Source: Hysterangium stoloniferum
Lineage: Eukaryota > Basidiomycota > Agaricomycetes > Hysterangiales > Hysterangiaceae
Reading direction: 5' to 3'
Length of the DNA stretch: 64,000 bases
NCBI GenBank assembly: GCA_015178975.1
Contig: WHVD01000211.1
Span: forward strand, 59,081-123,080
In this document: piece by piece, positions 32,472-43,365 of the stretch
Layout: every line of letters starts with the position of its first letter
Position numbering within the stretch: the first letter of the stretch is position 1
Notes under the pieces: generated by a model
Told to the model about the DNA's origin: nothing
What the model saw: only the letters and a program-made list of their open reading frames with translations
Databases searched by the model: none
Translations under genes and position numbers: made by a program

Positions 32472-35400
32472 TTAGTCCAGTGATTGGCAGGTGGGTGGTG
32501 TGCATATACGACAAAGTGAAAGAACAGCAATGTACTTCTCATGTCCCATTTCAACTGGGAGTTGCGCACAGTGTGATGATATCTGACCCGGTGTCACAAT
32601 TTTGAGATTAGATAGCTGCATTTCCCATAGCTGAGCCTGAAGAATGGGATATCGGGAGAATGGATCGTGATGGAGTGTCGCTGGTTTGTGACCTTGAACG
32701 GCAAGATAAGTCTTGTTCATTCCTTCTATTGAAAATTCAATGATATGTGCAACTTTAGCAGGAACGGGTTTTGCATCATTTGCCACCTTTATCATAATGC
32801 ATGCATTGCTATGATGCTTGGAAAATGTTGAATATGTGAGGCCACGGATGGAAAAATTCAAGAGGAAGTAACCAGAAGGCGGTGCCTCGATCTGGGAGCG
32901 CTGAAAGGCGAGACGCAGTTCTGTCGGAAGCAAATGCATAGTCCGCTTTATAACCACCACGTGCTGCACATCATTCCCATCCTCGAGAAGTGCTCCCAGA
33001 CTTTGAATGTCAGTCTGGAGGCTATCACGTATTTGGGGATCAACAAGCTTGCGAAAAATAGACTTGCAGTGCTGTATGATGTCAGGACATCTGGTTTTCA
33101 ATAATATCCCACAAAGACGGGCTGATTGTGTGTAAGCACGAGCAATCGATTCTTCAAGTTCTCCTTAAGCATATATCAGCTCTACTCGCAAGGACCAGTA
33201 ACAACTAATTCACCTGTTTTGTTGTTATGTGGCATATGCTGAAGCGCTCCAATCATCCGCTCAAAGGGGAATGTCCACCAGCAATGGACTGGACCAAATA
33301 ACAGGAGGTATTCATGAATGTGAAGGGCCATGTGATGGTTAGGACAAAGCTTGTATTTGGGGAAAAGTTCCTTGATGCCATTGAGGTAGTCAATCATGTA
33401 CTGTAAGTAGGTGTTGGTGTGGGTGGCAGAAATAGTGTGAGATGTAGCAATGACAACTGCTGCTGAGGCCAATGACATTGTCACTTCGAGGATTTTCTGG
33501 CAACGAACTGAACGAGGATCATCGCTGTTGACATAGCCCCACAGATGAATGAGTGACAAGGGAAGGTGAATAGTACTGAGGGCACGCCACTGATCAGCTT
33601 TGAGTTTGCCATGAGCAGCATTGCTGAGGTTGTGAGGAATGGAAGTCATCCATGCAGGCATGACTATACGCTCCAGGTCAGCCCATATCTCTGTCATGTC
33701 TTTGGGGGAGAGAACGTGACCAAGCTGTGTAGAGGTATCCGCACCAGTTTTGCAGTCTTCCACTTGCTTGAGATACTATCAAGGTCTTAGGATGTCAGCT
33801 GGATATAAAGAATTGAAGGCTCACCCAATCAAGGATGGCACTCGCATAGTCCGTCTTGGTGTAATTCCTCGTCCTGGTCGGGAGAGGACACTGAACATGT
33901 TTACAGATGAAGTTGAGTGACTTGAGGTTGGCACTCTTCAGTTTTTCCACCGCCTTTACCCGGTCGGGTGAGAAAACTGTTGCAGCTGGTGCTTCAAGCC
34001 ACCTTTTAAGCTTATCCACTCCCTTTCTGTCACTTTCAGATAGATCCAGAGGTAGAGCACCAAGGGCCAGCGAGATTACTGTGCTCTCACGGTAACACAT
34101 AGGTGCAATCCCGAGAATGCCACTAAAATGTTCCTTGATAAGCCCAAGGAATAGGTTGTGCATCGAATCGACTACAATGCAGCGTGCAATATCAAAGTAT
34201 GGAAGATGGAGAAGCTCAGACCATCGAACACCTGTTTTATTGAACTCATTCAACCTGGATTCCGGGGTAGCCACTCGGCAATATGACTCAGCAGCACTCC
34301 GACAATCAGCATCAGTCCTGCGCTTCCAGCTATGGTAATTAGTATCACCATACCCTTGGCGTGATCATGTACAGTGGCAAACCAAGCAGAAGTGCTCATG
34401 GCTGCATGCAGCAAAGCCTGCAGTCTTTCATGCGGCGAGAAGGTCACATATGACCAAAATGAGGGCACATTGTACTAGATGTCCTTCAGGATAGTTGTAT
34501 TTTTGTGAAAATTGAATGCTGGTATCCCAAAAGGACTGGAATTTGCAAATTAAAGGTGTGAGGTAATGATTAATTGCTGTGAGGGGAGCTCATTCGGACC
34601 AGGAATAACACAAGGAACATGTTTTCTGCTTTATATCACAGTGAAGGAGGAAGATTGACGCATACAACAGATATGATGCCAATGGAACTCTTTTTGCCAG
34701 CTTGCTTGTTTATAAAAGGATTAAAGAAGTTGACACAAAGGCTGAATGAATAGTGCCCTACTTGGACAGTCGAGTGGAAGGGTTGTCCATTAGCGTCCTT
34801 GAAATTTCGAAGAAATTGTCCATCAAATATGTCATGCATAGCTTCAACAGCAGGGCATGTCTGTGGATTATCCATCTAGTCTTCAAACCCAGGATGCGAA
34901 AGAAGTCCAGATACGAAGTCCTTAAAACTGAAGGATATGAATCGCTTGATAGGGACCTCCACACTAATATCACCAAATACACAAGGGCGAGTCAGATGTG
35001 TTCCACACTCAGGACCTCCTGAAAACTCTGTGTAGATACAGTATTTGGGGTAAACTGGGATGGAAGAGTCCTTGTAGAAAATTGGTGGATAAGTTTTGTG
35101 ACATTGGGCCTGTGGGCAGACGGCATATATTGTTTCCTTTCCATCTAGAGCAAACTTCTTTGAGGCTGAGTCTGGATCAGCAGGGAAGTGGGCAATAAAC
35201 TCTTCATTGTGTGGGGAAATGTTACATTTGTTATGAGTCATGGAGAGTTGAATGATGTACCGAATCATCGAGGAAGGAAATGGCAACCACGACGACTGAC
35301 ATGGAGGATTACTTGGAGGGCAACCATAGTAAACAAGGAGACTTGAATGATCGGGTCAACATTGGGTAAGGTATCCTCAAAATGGTGAGCTGGAGGACTG

Positions 35401-36170
35401 GATTAGCATATTTGAATAGCATGCTGGTGGAAGATGCTCACTTGTGTCGTAAGTAGAGATGGTTTCCTTGACCTCAGGTAACAGTTTCATTTTCTTGTTC
35501 CATGATGCATTGCCATCCATGAGCTCTTGAAAGAAGGGGGTTAGACGGTCATTGATAGTGGCCTTGGTTTCATGAACAGAAGTCACTTGATTGGTGACTA
35601 AGGAGAGGCGAGTGTGGAGTAAACGAGCAGCTGATATTGCGGACTTCAATGGGAATATATCGTCCCACGATGAGGGGAAAAAAAGATTCGTTAGTTGAGC
35701 CTGACAACTGAAGTCAAGGATTCGAGATCCTTCTCAATACTGTGAAGTTTGGAGAGTGTGTCACTGAGTGGTGAATGGTGGGACGATGTTTGAACAGGAT
35801 CAGACCTGCAAGTTGAGTCCATTGAATGGGAACAGAGATGACCACCTGGGGCAGTGTTGTTTCCCATCCCATTTTCCGATAGTGGGTCATCTTGATCTGA
35901 AAGGGACCAGAGGTGACCCCCTGGGGTGGTGTTGCTTCCAGTCGCATTATCAGATAGTGTCAGGGAGGAGATATAGGCTGAAATGTCGTCATCGTGCTTG
36001 TCACAAACTTGGGTGGCCTTAGTAAAGGCCTGCTGGAAATTTCACCTCTTATCTTCATGCTCGTGGTTGTTGAAGGTGCAAAGAGTGATATTTTTTCCCT
36101 TACAGCCATGTGATTCACAATTACAGGCAGGCATGAAAAGGTAATTGTTTCTGGAGAGCTACAAGCTTGC
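32472..36170 (-). pseudogene. Plavaka-type transposase (CMC superfamily), multi-exon, probably decayed
   Basis: Large transposase that would act on the inverted arms. N-terminal exon near 36130-36060: Cys/His motif ACNCESHGCKGKN. Linkers and helices follow to about 35380. A zinc-binding segment at 35290-34876 has VCPQAQCHKTYPP, then CIYTEFSGGPECG and SFKDFVSGLLSHPGFED. Core at 34274-33795: NKTGVRWSELLHLPYFD and VVDSMHNLFLGL. Next block 33763-33182: KLCPNHHMALHIHEYLL and the WWTFPFERMIGALQHM motif. C-terminal block 33101-32472: LTYSTFSKHHSNA and ISSHCAQLPVEMG. These motifs in this order are, as I remember the family, typical of fungal Plavaka/tnp2-like transposases. Exon borders and the integrity of 34560-34280 are uncertain. 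Confidence 0.78.
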
Positions 36171-36327
36171 TGCATATGGTATTTATCTGTAAAGGAATAA
36201 TAGCAGTAGACAATAGATCCTAATGTAGGGCAAAAAAAAAAGAAAGCACAATAGGTCATACATCCCGAAACATCATACAAAAAATAGATCATGTGCAGCT
36301 ACTTTTTTTTTATTTTTTTTAATACAT

Positions 36328-36989
36328 TTATATACCGCATTGCATAACTAGGATACATAGCGGTTCTGTAGTGTCATATAGAGCATAGCTGCTATAGTAT
36401 CTATGAGAGAATCGAGAGGGAGCAGGCCGGATGCGTCGCAGCGAGTGGTGGTTGGTATGATGGTCGAATGAAGAGTGGAAATTTGGGCCGAAGCCCGAGG
36501 AAGAGCCTGAGATCCTGCTAGCAGTCGACGGCTGCTGCAGGCACACTGAAGCCTTACATTGCCAGTGCATAAGTGCCACAGTTCATTAGTAGTGCCTAGA
36601 GAATAATTTAAAAGGTGAACACCGACCTGACAATACGATCATACAGAGTTGAATCATATAGACCAGCCATAACCATAAGTCTGTTGTCCTTGCAGCGAAT
36701 GAAATGCAGTAAATACCCCTTGCCCTTCTGCAACTGCTCAAAATAGCTAATGATGTAAGCTTGGATCAGTCTCTGGCAGGACGGGTATGGATGAACTGAC
36801 CAATCGCAAACGACAACACATTGTTTTTTTGCCTTCATATTGCTCCATATGCCGGCCAATTTGATGAAATTCTCAGCTCACATGTTTATGGTGTTGAGCC
36901 TCACATCCTTGTGTTTCAACCAGTGAGGTACTAAACCCCATTGTGAGTGTGCCTCCTGATAACTGGTGCATTTGAGCAAGGGTTGTGAC
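36328..36989 (-). other. Region between transposase and right arm; one unrecognised open frame
   Basis: The minus-strand frame 36859-36608 reads MAGIWSNMKAKKQCVVVCDW, then HPYPSCQRLIQAYIISYFEQ and RCKDNRLMVMAGLYD. It looks protein-like (balanced composition, no low complexity) and is followed by a possible GT site near 36605, so it may be one exon of a further Plavaka gene. I do not recognise it. Confidence 0.35.
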
Positions 36990-37923
36990 GATGATATGTT
37001 GCTTGTGATGAAGTGTCACCCCATGACACACGATTCATCACCTGTGACATGCAATTCATCACCCCATGACACGTGATGTGTCACCCTGTGACGCACGATT
37101 CATCCCTGTGACATGTGATTTGTCACCTGTGACACACGATTCATCCCTGTGACATGTGATTCATCACCCTGTGACACATGAATATTAATTGCATATCGTG
37201 GTAAGTATGGCGATTTGTTATGTATAATTGGTATGTTGCGGTGAATCGTCATGCTGCATATTTGATACATCGGTACAATCAACAAACAGTGTCACCTGCC
37301 AGTAATTTTTTTGTTATATTCATGCTCACATCTTGCCACCCAATTGGTAACAAGCAACTTTTATTGTGTGAGTTCGTGTGAAGATTGTCTCCAAAGTGAC
37401 ATGCACAGAGTGCGATGAATTTTGGATTGCACAAAATTCTAAATTTGGGAAACATCTTGTACTGTTTTAAATCCATGTATTAAATAGCTCATTTTGATGT
37501 ATTCTAAAATCTGATTACTAAATTTATTTTTTTAACACTTCACTAAAGGACACATTTAGGAATAGGATTTAAATACTCCATAAAACAAGTACAAAATGTT
37601 ATCTTTATTAACTTGCAAAAGTCTATCTAATTTTCAACTATTATTTCTCTTTAATGTTGTCTCAAAATGACTCATTTATGCCATCATAAAATGCTGATAA
37701 AAGGTCATTTTTTGGGTATATTTTGACATGCTCAATATTAATACTAGATGTGATATTTACTTACCAACTAAATTCAACCTAATAGTCACCTTTAGTTCCA
37801 CTCTTGTGTGACCCAAAATGTCTATTTTAAGTAAGATTTAGTGCACAATAAAATTCATTTATTAAAGTTCATCTCCTTGGGAAGGATTTTGCGGTGCTCC
37901 AAAAGGGGTTCACCGCAGCAGTG
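36990..37923 (-). repeat. Right inverted arm of the Plavaka element
   Basis: Reverse complement of the left arm, ending CCGCAGCAGTG, then the TCA duplication (37924-37926). The minisatellite at 37015-37185 is more diverged than the left one. It holds the uninterrupted ATTAG site where the left arm has a solo LTR. Confidence 0.9.
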
Positions 37924-38214
37924 TCATGTGTAGGGATGAATATACCTTGTTTTGAGAATCTGTCAACAATGACTAGAATGGTGAAAAAGCCTTCAAAGTC
38001 TGGTAGGTGTTCAATGAAATCCATAGAGATAGAATTCCATGGGTGTTCCGGTACCGGGAGTTGTTTCAAAAGGCCGTATGGCTTGTGTCGCTGAGATTTC
38101 GAGCGGGGACAAGTAGTGTAAGATTTACAATAGTGCTTGACGAATCCACAGAGTCTGGGCCAAGTATATTCTCTTCTTATTAATGATAGAGTTTTGTTGT
38201 ACCCGAAATGTCCT
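37924..38214 (-). pseudogene. Gypsy D integrase, zinc domain to first catalytic Asp region
   Basis: Minus-strand reading: HFGYNKTLSLIRREYTWPRL, CKSYTTCPRSKSQRHKPYG, then SMDFIEHLPDFEGFFTILVI containing the first core Asp, and VDRFSKQGIFIPTHDT at the break. It is bounded by the solo LTR on the right and the Plavaka element on the left. Confidence 0.9.
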
Positions 38215-39478
38215 TGTAAGGTATCTGGCTATTTACTCTCTCAAATAATTAACAAACGTTGACATGGCAAGGGATTCAAGAAATAAACAAATAAAGGTCC
38301 AGTAATTTAAATACTGATAGATTAATTAGCTGCACTATTAAGCTTAAACAACAAAAGTCAATATTTGTTTGGTCTCTTGACAAATTCAGATGAACTTGTA
38401 GTGACGTGCTCTACGAAAGTTAAGTTCTCCTTGAGAATAAAGGTTCGGGAGCTGAATGTATGCGCAATAAGTTGGCGGAAACTTGTCGTAAGCCTTCGCT
38501 TTCTTGTAGCCTTTTAGTTTACTATTTATAAAGATTTAACAAGCTGTTAAATAATTTATAAATAGAGAGATTGTCTGAGAGTCGAATATCCAAGTGTTTG
38601 TTTAAAGATTGATTAACTGTGCTGTTAAAATGGGCTCTTGAATGACCTAAATGGGCAGGGATTTCAGTAATGAGAATTTAGATTTACTTAAGTGATTAGT
38701 AAGCCTAAAGGTTTTCCAGGAAGCTGAGGGAACTTAGATGAATTAGCTAAGTTCAAGAGAAAGAGTTCAAGATGCTGCAAGTGTAGATGCTTGCAGTTAG
38801 ATATCAGACTAAGGCTATTTTTGTCCTTAGGATGATTAGATAAGCTTTGAGCTGGTGCTGTTGATAGTAGTAAAATAGATTGATTTATTCAGTGATTTAG
38901 GCCTCCTTTTATACATGTAGAGAGTTCTGCTTAATAATATCTAAATAACTAATTAGGAAACTTTTAGAAGCTTCTAAGAAGTTTCCATAATTCCGCTATG
39001 ATATCATACTCCTCACCTGACTTGAAGATCCGAACCAAAGATCTGAACTGGTCGAGTCAGAAAATAAACCCAGGATGGCCGAGGGTGGAAGCAAAATAAG
39101 CTGGGTGGCCGAAACGGAAATAAACCCAGCTGGGCAGCTGCGAAAACTACTCGTGATGATTTGTGAATGCACCGTGACTTCTTTGTCACATTATGTCACA
39201 TGATTGTGTGATAATAATGTGCATATATGTAGTAATATAATATAATAAAACCCAGCCGCCTAAAATTAGATAACCTGGCTTTATTATATTTATATTTCGA
39301 CCGCTCTAGGCTTTGATTACATAATGTGATGTCATTCGAAGCTTTGAGTATTCAAAGTTAAAAGGAAACAGCCTAATTCTTGAAATAATAAACAAAATAA
39401 AATAGAATAAAATAAGAGAAGTAAATCCCAGAAAATTAAGGGTAAATTTGTGAAGATATATGTACTAGATACATCACA
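38215..39478. repeat. Solo-LTR-like insertion of 1264 bp with GTCCT duplication
   Basis: Starts TGTAAGGTATC and ends GATACATCACA (TG...CA, with imperfect inverted ends), duplication GTCCT at 38210-38214 and 39479-39483. It splits D's integrase between HDHPLSG and HFGYNK. AT-rich, no gene. It is long for a solo LTR, so it could instead be a small nonautonomous LTR element. Confidence 0.8.
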
Positions 39479-39483
39479 GTCCT

Positions 39484-42097
39484 GAAAGTGGATGATCATG
39501 TTTGTATTGAAGGATCCTGAGGCGGAGGCCATCGGAGTCCAGTACATAGATGCAATCGTCAAGTTTAATGAAACCATGCTGGTCAAGAGACCACCAGGGT
39601 TGATCGGGGTCCATGGGATTGTCAAGGTGAGCTTTAGTTATCAGGTCTAGTGGAATTGCCAATAGAATATCTTGATGTAACTTCTCAATACCCATAATGA
39701 TAATTCCACGGACAATGGGATGCACGAGGAAAGTTGTGCAGACTGATGCAGTAAGTTGCTGATTCATGAAAATAGGTTTCAGGTTATGCAGGTTTACTGT
39801 GGCATAGTCATTGCTCCCCTCTTTAGGATAGACATCCCATCGTCTAGTTAAAGCGTCAGATTTGCTGCCGAGATGGCCGGGTCGAAAATGGATGATCATA
39901 TTGAAGGCAGATACTCAGACCAGTGGGCCTGCCGGGGGGTCAAAAGCTTTGTAGTAGAAAAGTATTCCAGGTTTTTGTGATCTGTTACAACATCAATTGG
40001 AGTTCCTGAGCCTTCCAAATAGTGTCACTACACTTTGAAAGCTGAAAAAATTGCCAGGAGTTCCTTATCATGAACGTCGTAGTTCAGCTCTGCTCTGGTA
40101 AAAGTCCAGGACAGAAAAGCCACAGGGTGGACTTCTCCATTGGAGTCCTAGATTGACAGAATGGCTCCAAGTGCATAGTCTGAGGCATCCATTTCGAAAA
40201 TGAGCGGGGAAGTCTGGTTTCCAATGTGACAGAATAGGAGCTGAAGAGAAAGAATTTTTTAAAAGATTGAAAGCTTTTTGACACTTATCATTAAAATTCC
40301 ACGGAGTATCCTTATGCGTAAGACAGGTAAGGGGAACTGTGATGTTGGAATATCCATGGATAAACCGTCTGTAAAAATTGGCAAAGCTGAGGAAGGATTG
40401 TATATCTTTAACTTTTTGGGCTTCAGGCCAATCTTTGATGACTTGCACTTTAGTTTCGTCCATGTGGAGTCCATTGGGTCCTATAATGAAACCTAGGTAT
40501 TCCACGGAGTCCGTGTCAAAAGTACATTTTTTACCATTCACAAATAAACCATGTTGTCTGAGTCTCCGGAGAACTTCACGGACTTGTTTGTCATGTTCCG
40601 CGGGGTCCTTGGAGTAGATAAGAATGTTGTCCAAGTAAACAATGACACATACATTGAGCATGTTGGAGAAAATGTTGTTGATAAAATGCTGAAAAACAGA
40701 AGGAGCATTGGTGAGTCCAAAGGGCATCACCAACCACTCAAAGGCCCCATAGCGGGTTCTAAAAGTGGTTTTCCATTTGTTGCCCACCGCGATCCGGACC
40801 AAATGATAGGCATGTTTGAGATCTATTTTGGTGTAAATCCGGGCATTCCACAGAGCATTGAGCAGATCAGATATCAGTGGAAGTGGATACTTATCCTTTT
40901 TTGTGACAGCATTGAGGCCTCTAAAGTCAACACATAGTCTAAGGGATCCATCCTTTTTTCTGACAAACAGAATAGGTGCTCCAAAAGGAGACTTTGAGGA
41001 TCGGATAAAACCTATGGACAAATGTTCATCCAGGAAATCGTGGATTGTGGAAAGTTCCATGGATAAGAGCAGGTAAATATGTCCTAGGGGTGGCTGGGTG
41101 CCTTCTTCAAGATCGATTGGTAAGTCGTATTCTCTGTGGGGCAGAAGCTGGTCAGCTTTTTGCTTACTAAAAACATCTGTGAAGTCATGATATTTCTTCA
41201 GGATGCCTTCTAGGTCAGCAGCTTGCTCAGATGCAGATACCAGGGTTGAAAAATGTCCAGTTGCTTCATCAATTGTTAAGTTGATAGTGAACGCCTGGGA
41301 CCTGTCCATTTTTGTAGCCCTAATAAAAGCTGCAGCATTAATTAGAGAAATAGATGGAGGTGCCGTGGGTTCCAGGGAAGCCATGGTTGCTGTAGGGATC
41401 ACAGGAGTCCTCGAGACTGCAGGTGCTGGGAAGGCCATGGGTGCCATGGAGGCTGTGATGGGCACAGTTTCCTCAGCTGCCGTGGGGGTCCGAAATGTTA
41501 TACTGTTAGCTATCCAGTCAATCAACATTGTAGCGGGTAAGCCAGTTGTGTCCTAGGACCACCGAGCAACTTGAGTCTAACTGGGTCACATAGAAAGTGA
41601 CCAACTGAGATGTTCCACATGGGAAACAGATGGATAAATCACAAGCTTGGGTGACAACCGAATTACTTGTAACATCGAAAAGGCGGAGGCTGATGGGATT
41701 TATCGGATAAGTTGACAACAAATCTTTTTGCGTGAATTTTGTATCTAAAAAACAATGAGTTGAGCTGGAATCTATAAGAGCTGAAAAAACAAATTTCAGA
41801 ATCATATTAGACATAAGTTTAATGAAAAATGAATCAGAATGCGAAAGAGCAGATGCGTTGAGGTGGGTAAACTCTTGAATGCATGGAGAGGCAACACAAC
41901 CCCCAACCTGTGCGGAGTCCACAGGGTTGCTTACTCTTTTTTTGAGTCGGAAGCCAGTTTGTCCTTTGATGGGGTTCTGTGGAGGTCTTGGCTGTTTGAC
42001 CCTTTGGACATTCCAGGACTCGATGACCAGGTTTTCCACACAAGAGACAGAGGTTATTGTCCATACGACGTTGTGTTTCCCTAACAATATTACAGAG
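39484..42097 (-). pseudogene. Gypsy D protease, reverse transcriptase and RNase H
   Basis: Minus-strand reading from the right: RRMDNNLCLLCGKPGH zinc knuckle (about 42070), protease ALIDSSSTHCFLD (about 41790), a long linker, then RT at about 41070-40500: KKDGSLRLCVDFRGLNAV, TKIDLKHAYHLVRIAV, LVMPFGLTNAP and VIVYLDNILIYSKD. RNase H begins near 40190 and is frame-shifted. The RT active site reads YLDN instead of YLDD, a one-base GAC-to-AAC change that should abolish catalysis. The 486-codon open frame 41528-40068 is the best preserved part. The 5' gag part is absent; the sequence stops at repeat R. Confidence 0.9.
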
Positions 42098-42618
42098 CTC
42101 CTTATATACACTGAGATCTGAGACATTTTAGAAGGTTCTAGTAACCAATTCTATCCTAATTTAGCTATTTTACTTGGAAACTGCTGGAATATTCCAGGAG
42201 TTTCTGCCATTTTCCATTGTAGCATATACATATAATGATGTAATGTTCCCATCCATCATGAGGTCACTGTGTGCATGTCACACTACTCTTCACATTTGTG
42301 ACTGTCACATATTGTGACAAATGTCACATATTGTGACAAATGTCACATATTGTGACAAATGTCACTTGTTATGACAAATATTCCCGTGCATCGTGTAATA
42401 GTGCTAGTTTGTAGTTAAAAAAGAATAAAGGTAGAAATTTCACAGTCCACTCAGTTCTTTAGATAAAAATACAAAATAATTTGCATAATTTCAAGATAAT
42501 TCAATGGAATATTTTGAAATTTTATCATAGTGATATAAGTACATTTAATGGATGTTTTTAGCAATTTCATTATTGGGGAAATTGAGAAAATAGAAAAAAC
42601 CTTTACAAATACATAACA
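42098..42618 (+). repeat. LTR-like repeat R, copy 2
   Basis: Homologous to 26690-27331. Begins CTCCTTATATACACTGAG right where D's zinc-knuckle reading stops, and ends AAATACATAACA right before the Copia C1 fragment. Contains about three units of TGTCACATATTGTGACAAA (42307-42360). Confidence 0.65.
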
Positions 42619-42639
42619 GTGACCACTCGGATGTGTTGC

Positions 42640-43009
42640 TTATGCCAAGATCCCAGTTGAAGCTGGCGGTGAGCTCAGTAAACTGGATCCATACTCAATC
42701 AAAGGGATACACATAGGTTACTTTGGATGTGACACTCACCAAATTTATAACCCAGAAACCCACTGCATTTTTTGCTCCCATGATGTAATTTTCAAGGAAA
42801 CCTGCAGTCACAAAACACTGAATGATTTGTCAAGTGAGGGGGAGATGATCAACACCACCAACCATGTTACACTTGACACACTGATCAGCAAGAGACCATC
42901 ACAGGGGATTAGCATGGAACCTGTGCCATGCCACTCACTGCATGTCTCCATACCAACACAGGCACTTAAGGACTCAATAACTTTGGAGAACAATATATGA
43001 GATGCTAAG
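42640..43009 (+). pseudogene. Copia C1, integrase C-terminal fragment
   Basis: Plus-strand reading AYAKIPVEAGGELSKLDPYS, then KGIHIGYFGCDTHQIYNPET and SHDVIFKE, the usual end of a Ty1/Copia integrase domain, then a Ser/Thr-rich linker to a stop near 43000. It continues, after removal of C2, at 49837-50146. Confidence 0.8.
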
Positions 43010-43200
43010 TATTAGGTATAATGAGTATTGCAGAAGTAAACCTGCGTATGAAAAAGGTGAAACAAAATGTCTCGAAAAGACGCAATGTGTCATATGTTCA
43101 ATCTCCTCTCGAATGTACTCTTATATACGTGTAGTATAGCTAGGGAATCTCTCAGCAAACGTTTATTCGCTGAGAGTAAGTGATATGTGTATTGCCTCAT
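43010..43200 (+). repeat. 5' LTR of Copia C2
   Basis: Begins TATTAGGTATAATGAGTATT and ends GTATTGCCTCAT. It aligns with 49665-49836, which lacks a stretch near GGAATCTCTCAGCAAACG. A possible TG start is mutated or lies a few bases upstream. Confidence 0.75.
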
Positions 43201-43365
43201 CATGAAACAAAACTTATCTATGTATTTAGTACTTAAACGTCTTTAGGTATTGTATAATATAGTGAACGTTTATTCGCTGAAATACTTAAACATCTTTAGG
43301 TTATGGGCCCCGGCTCTTTATATTGATAGCAAACAATTAACAAGCCATTCTAATTAATCGCTGAA

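Larger units (their letters stand above)
7817..37923. mobile_element. 30.1-kb Plavaka-type (CMC/CACTA-like) DNA transposon with cargo and nested insertions
   Basis: Flanked by TCA at 7814-7816 and 37924-37926. Termini are inverted: the left begins CACTGCTGCGGTGAACCCC and the right ends with its reverse complement. The CACTG start and 3-bp duplication fit the CMC/CACTA superfamily. Inverted arms of roughly 0.9-1 kb end in minisatellites. D's integrase is interrupted exactly here (IFIPTHDT before, the LFIIHVFSKHG segment after), which supports one insertion of the whole block. Inside is a Plavaka-like transposase (32472-36170), two unfamiliar genes and a WD40 gene. Five later insertions (about 14.6 kb) inflate it; the original length is about 15.5 kb. 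Confidence 0.85.
3269..42097 (-). mobile_element. Ty3/Gypsy chromovirus D, 5'-truncated and split by three insertions
   Basis: Minus-strand order from right to left: zinc knuckle, protease, RT, RNase H (42097-39484); integrase zinc domain (38214-37924); integrase core (7816-7587); integrase C-terminus and chromodomain (5979-5235); accessory gene on the opposite strand (4074-5038); 3' LTR (3861-3269). The gaps are filled by the solo LTR 38215-39478, the Plavaka element 7817-37923 and the Tc1-like element 5980-7584, each with its own target-site duplication. Removing them gives an element of about 6 kb. The 5' LTR and most of gag are missing. Confidence 0.85.

Noticed and set aside
7817-37923. 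A KDZ-type element with a TET/JBP gene, which could link to the CpG changes.
   Set aside because: The transposase motifs are Plavaka-like and I found no dioxygenase HxD...H motif in the cargo genes.
40551-41556. Long plus-strand open frames opposite Gypsy D pol (40551-40937, 41203-41556).
   Set aside because: Shadows of RT and protease coding; no splice sites or motifs like those of the real antisense genes.
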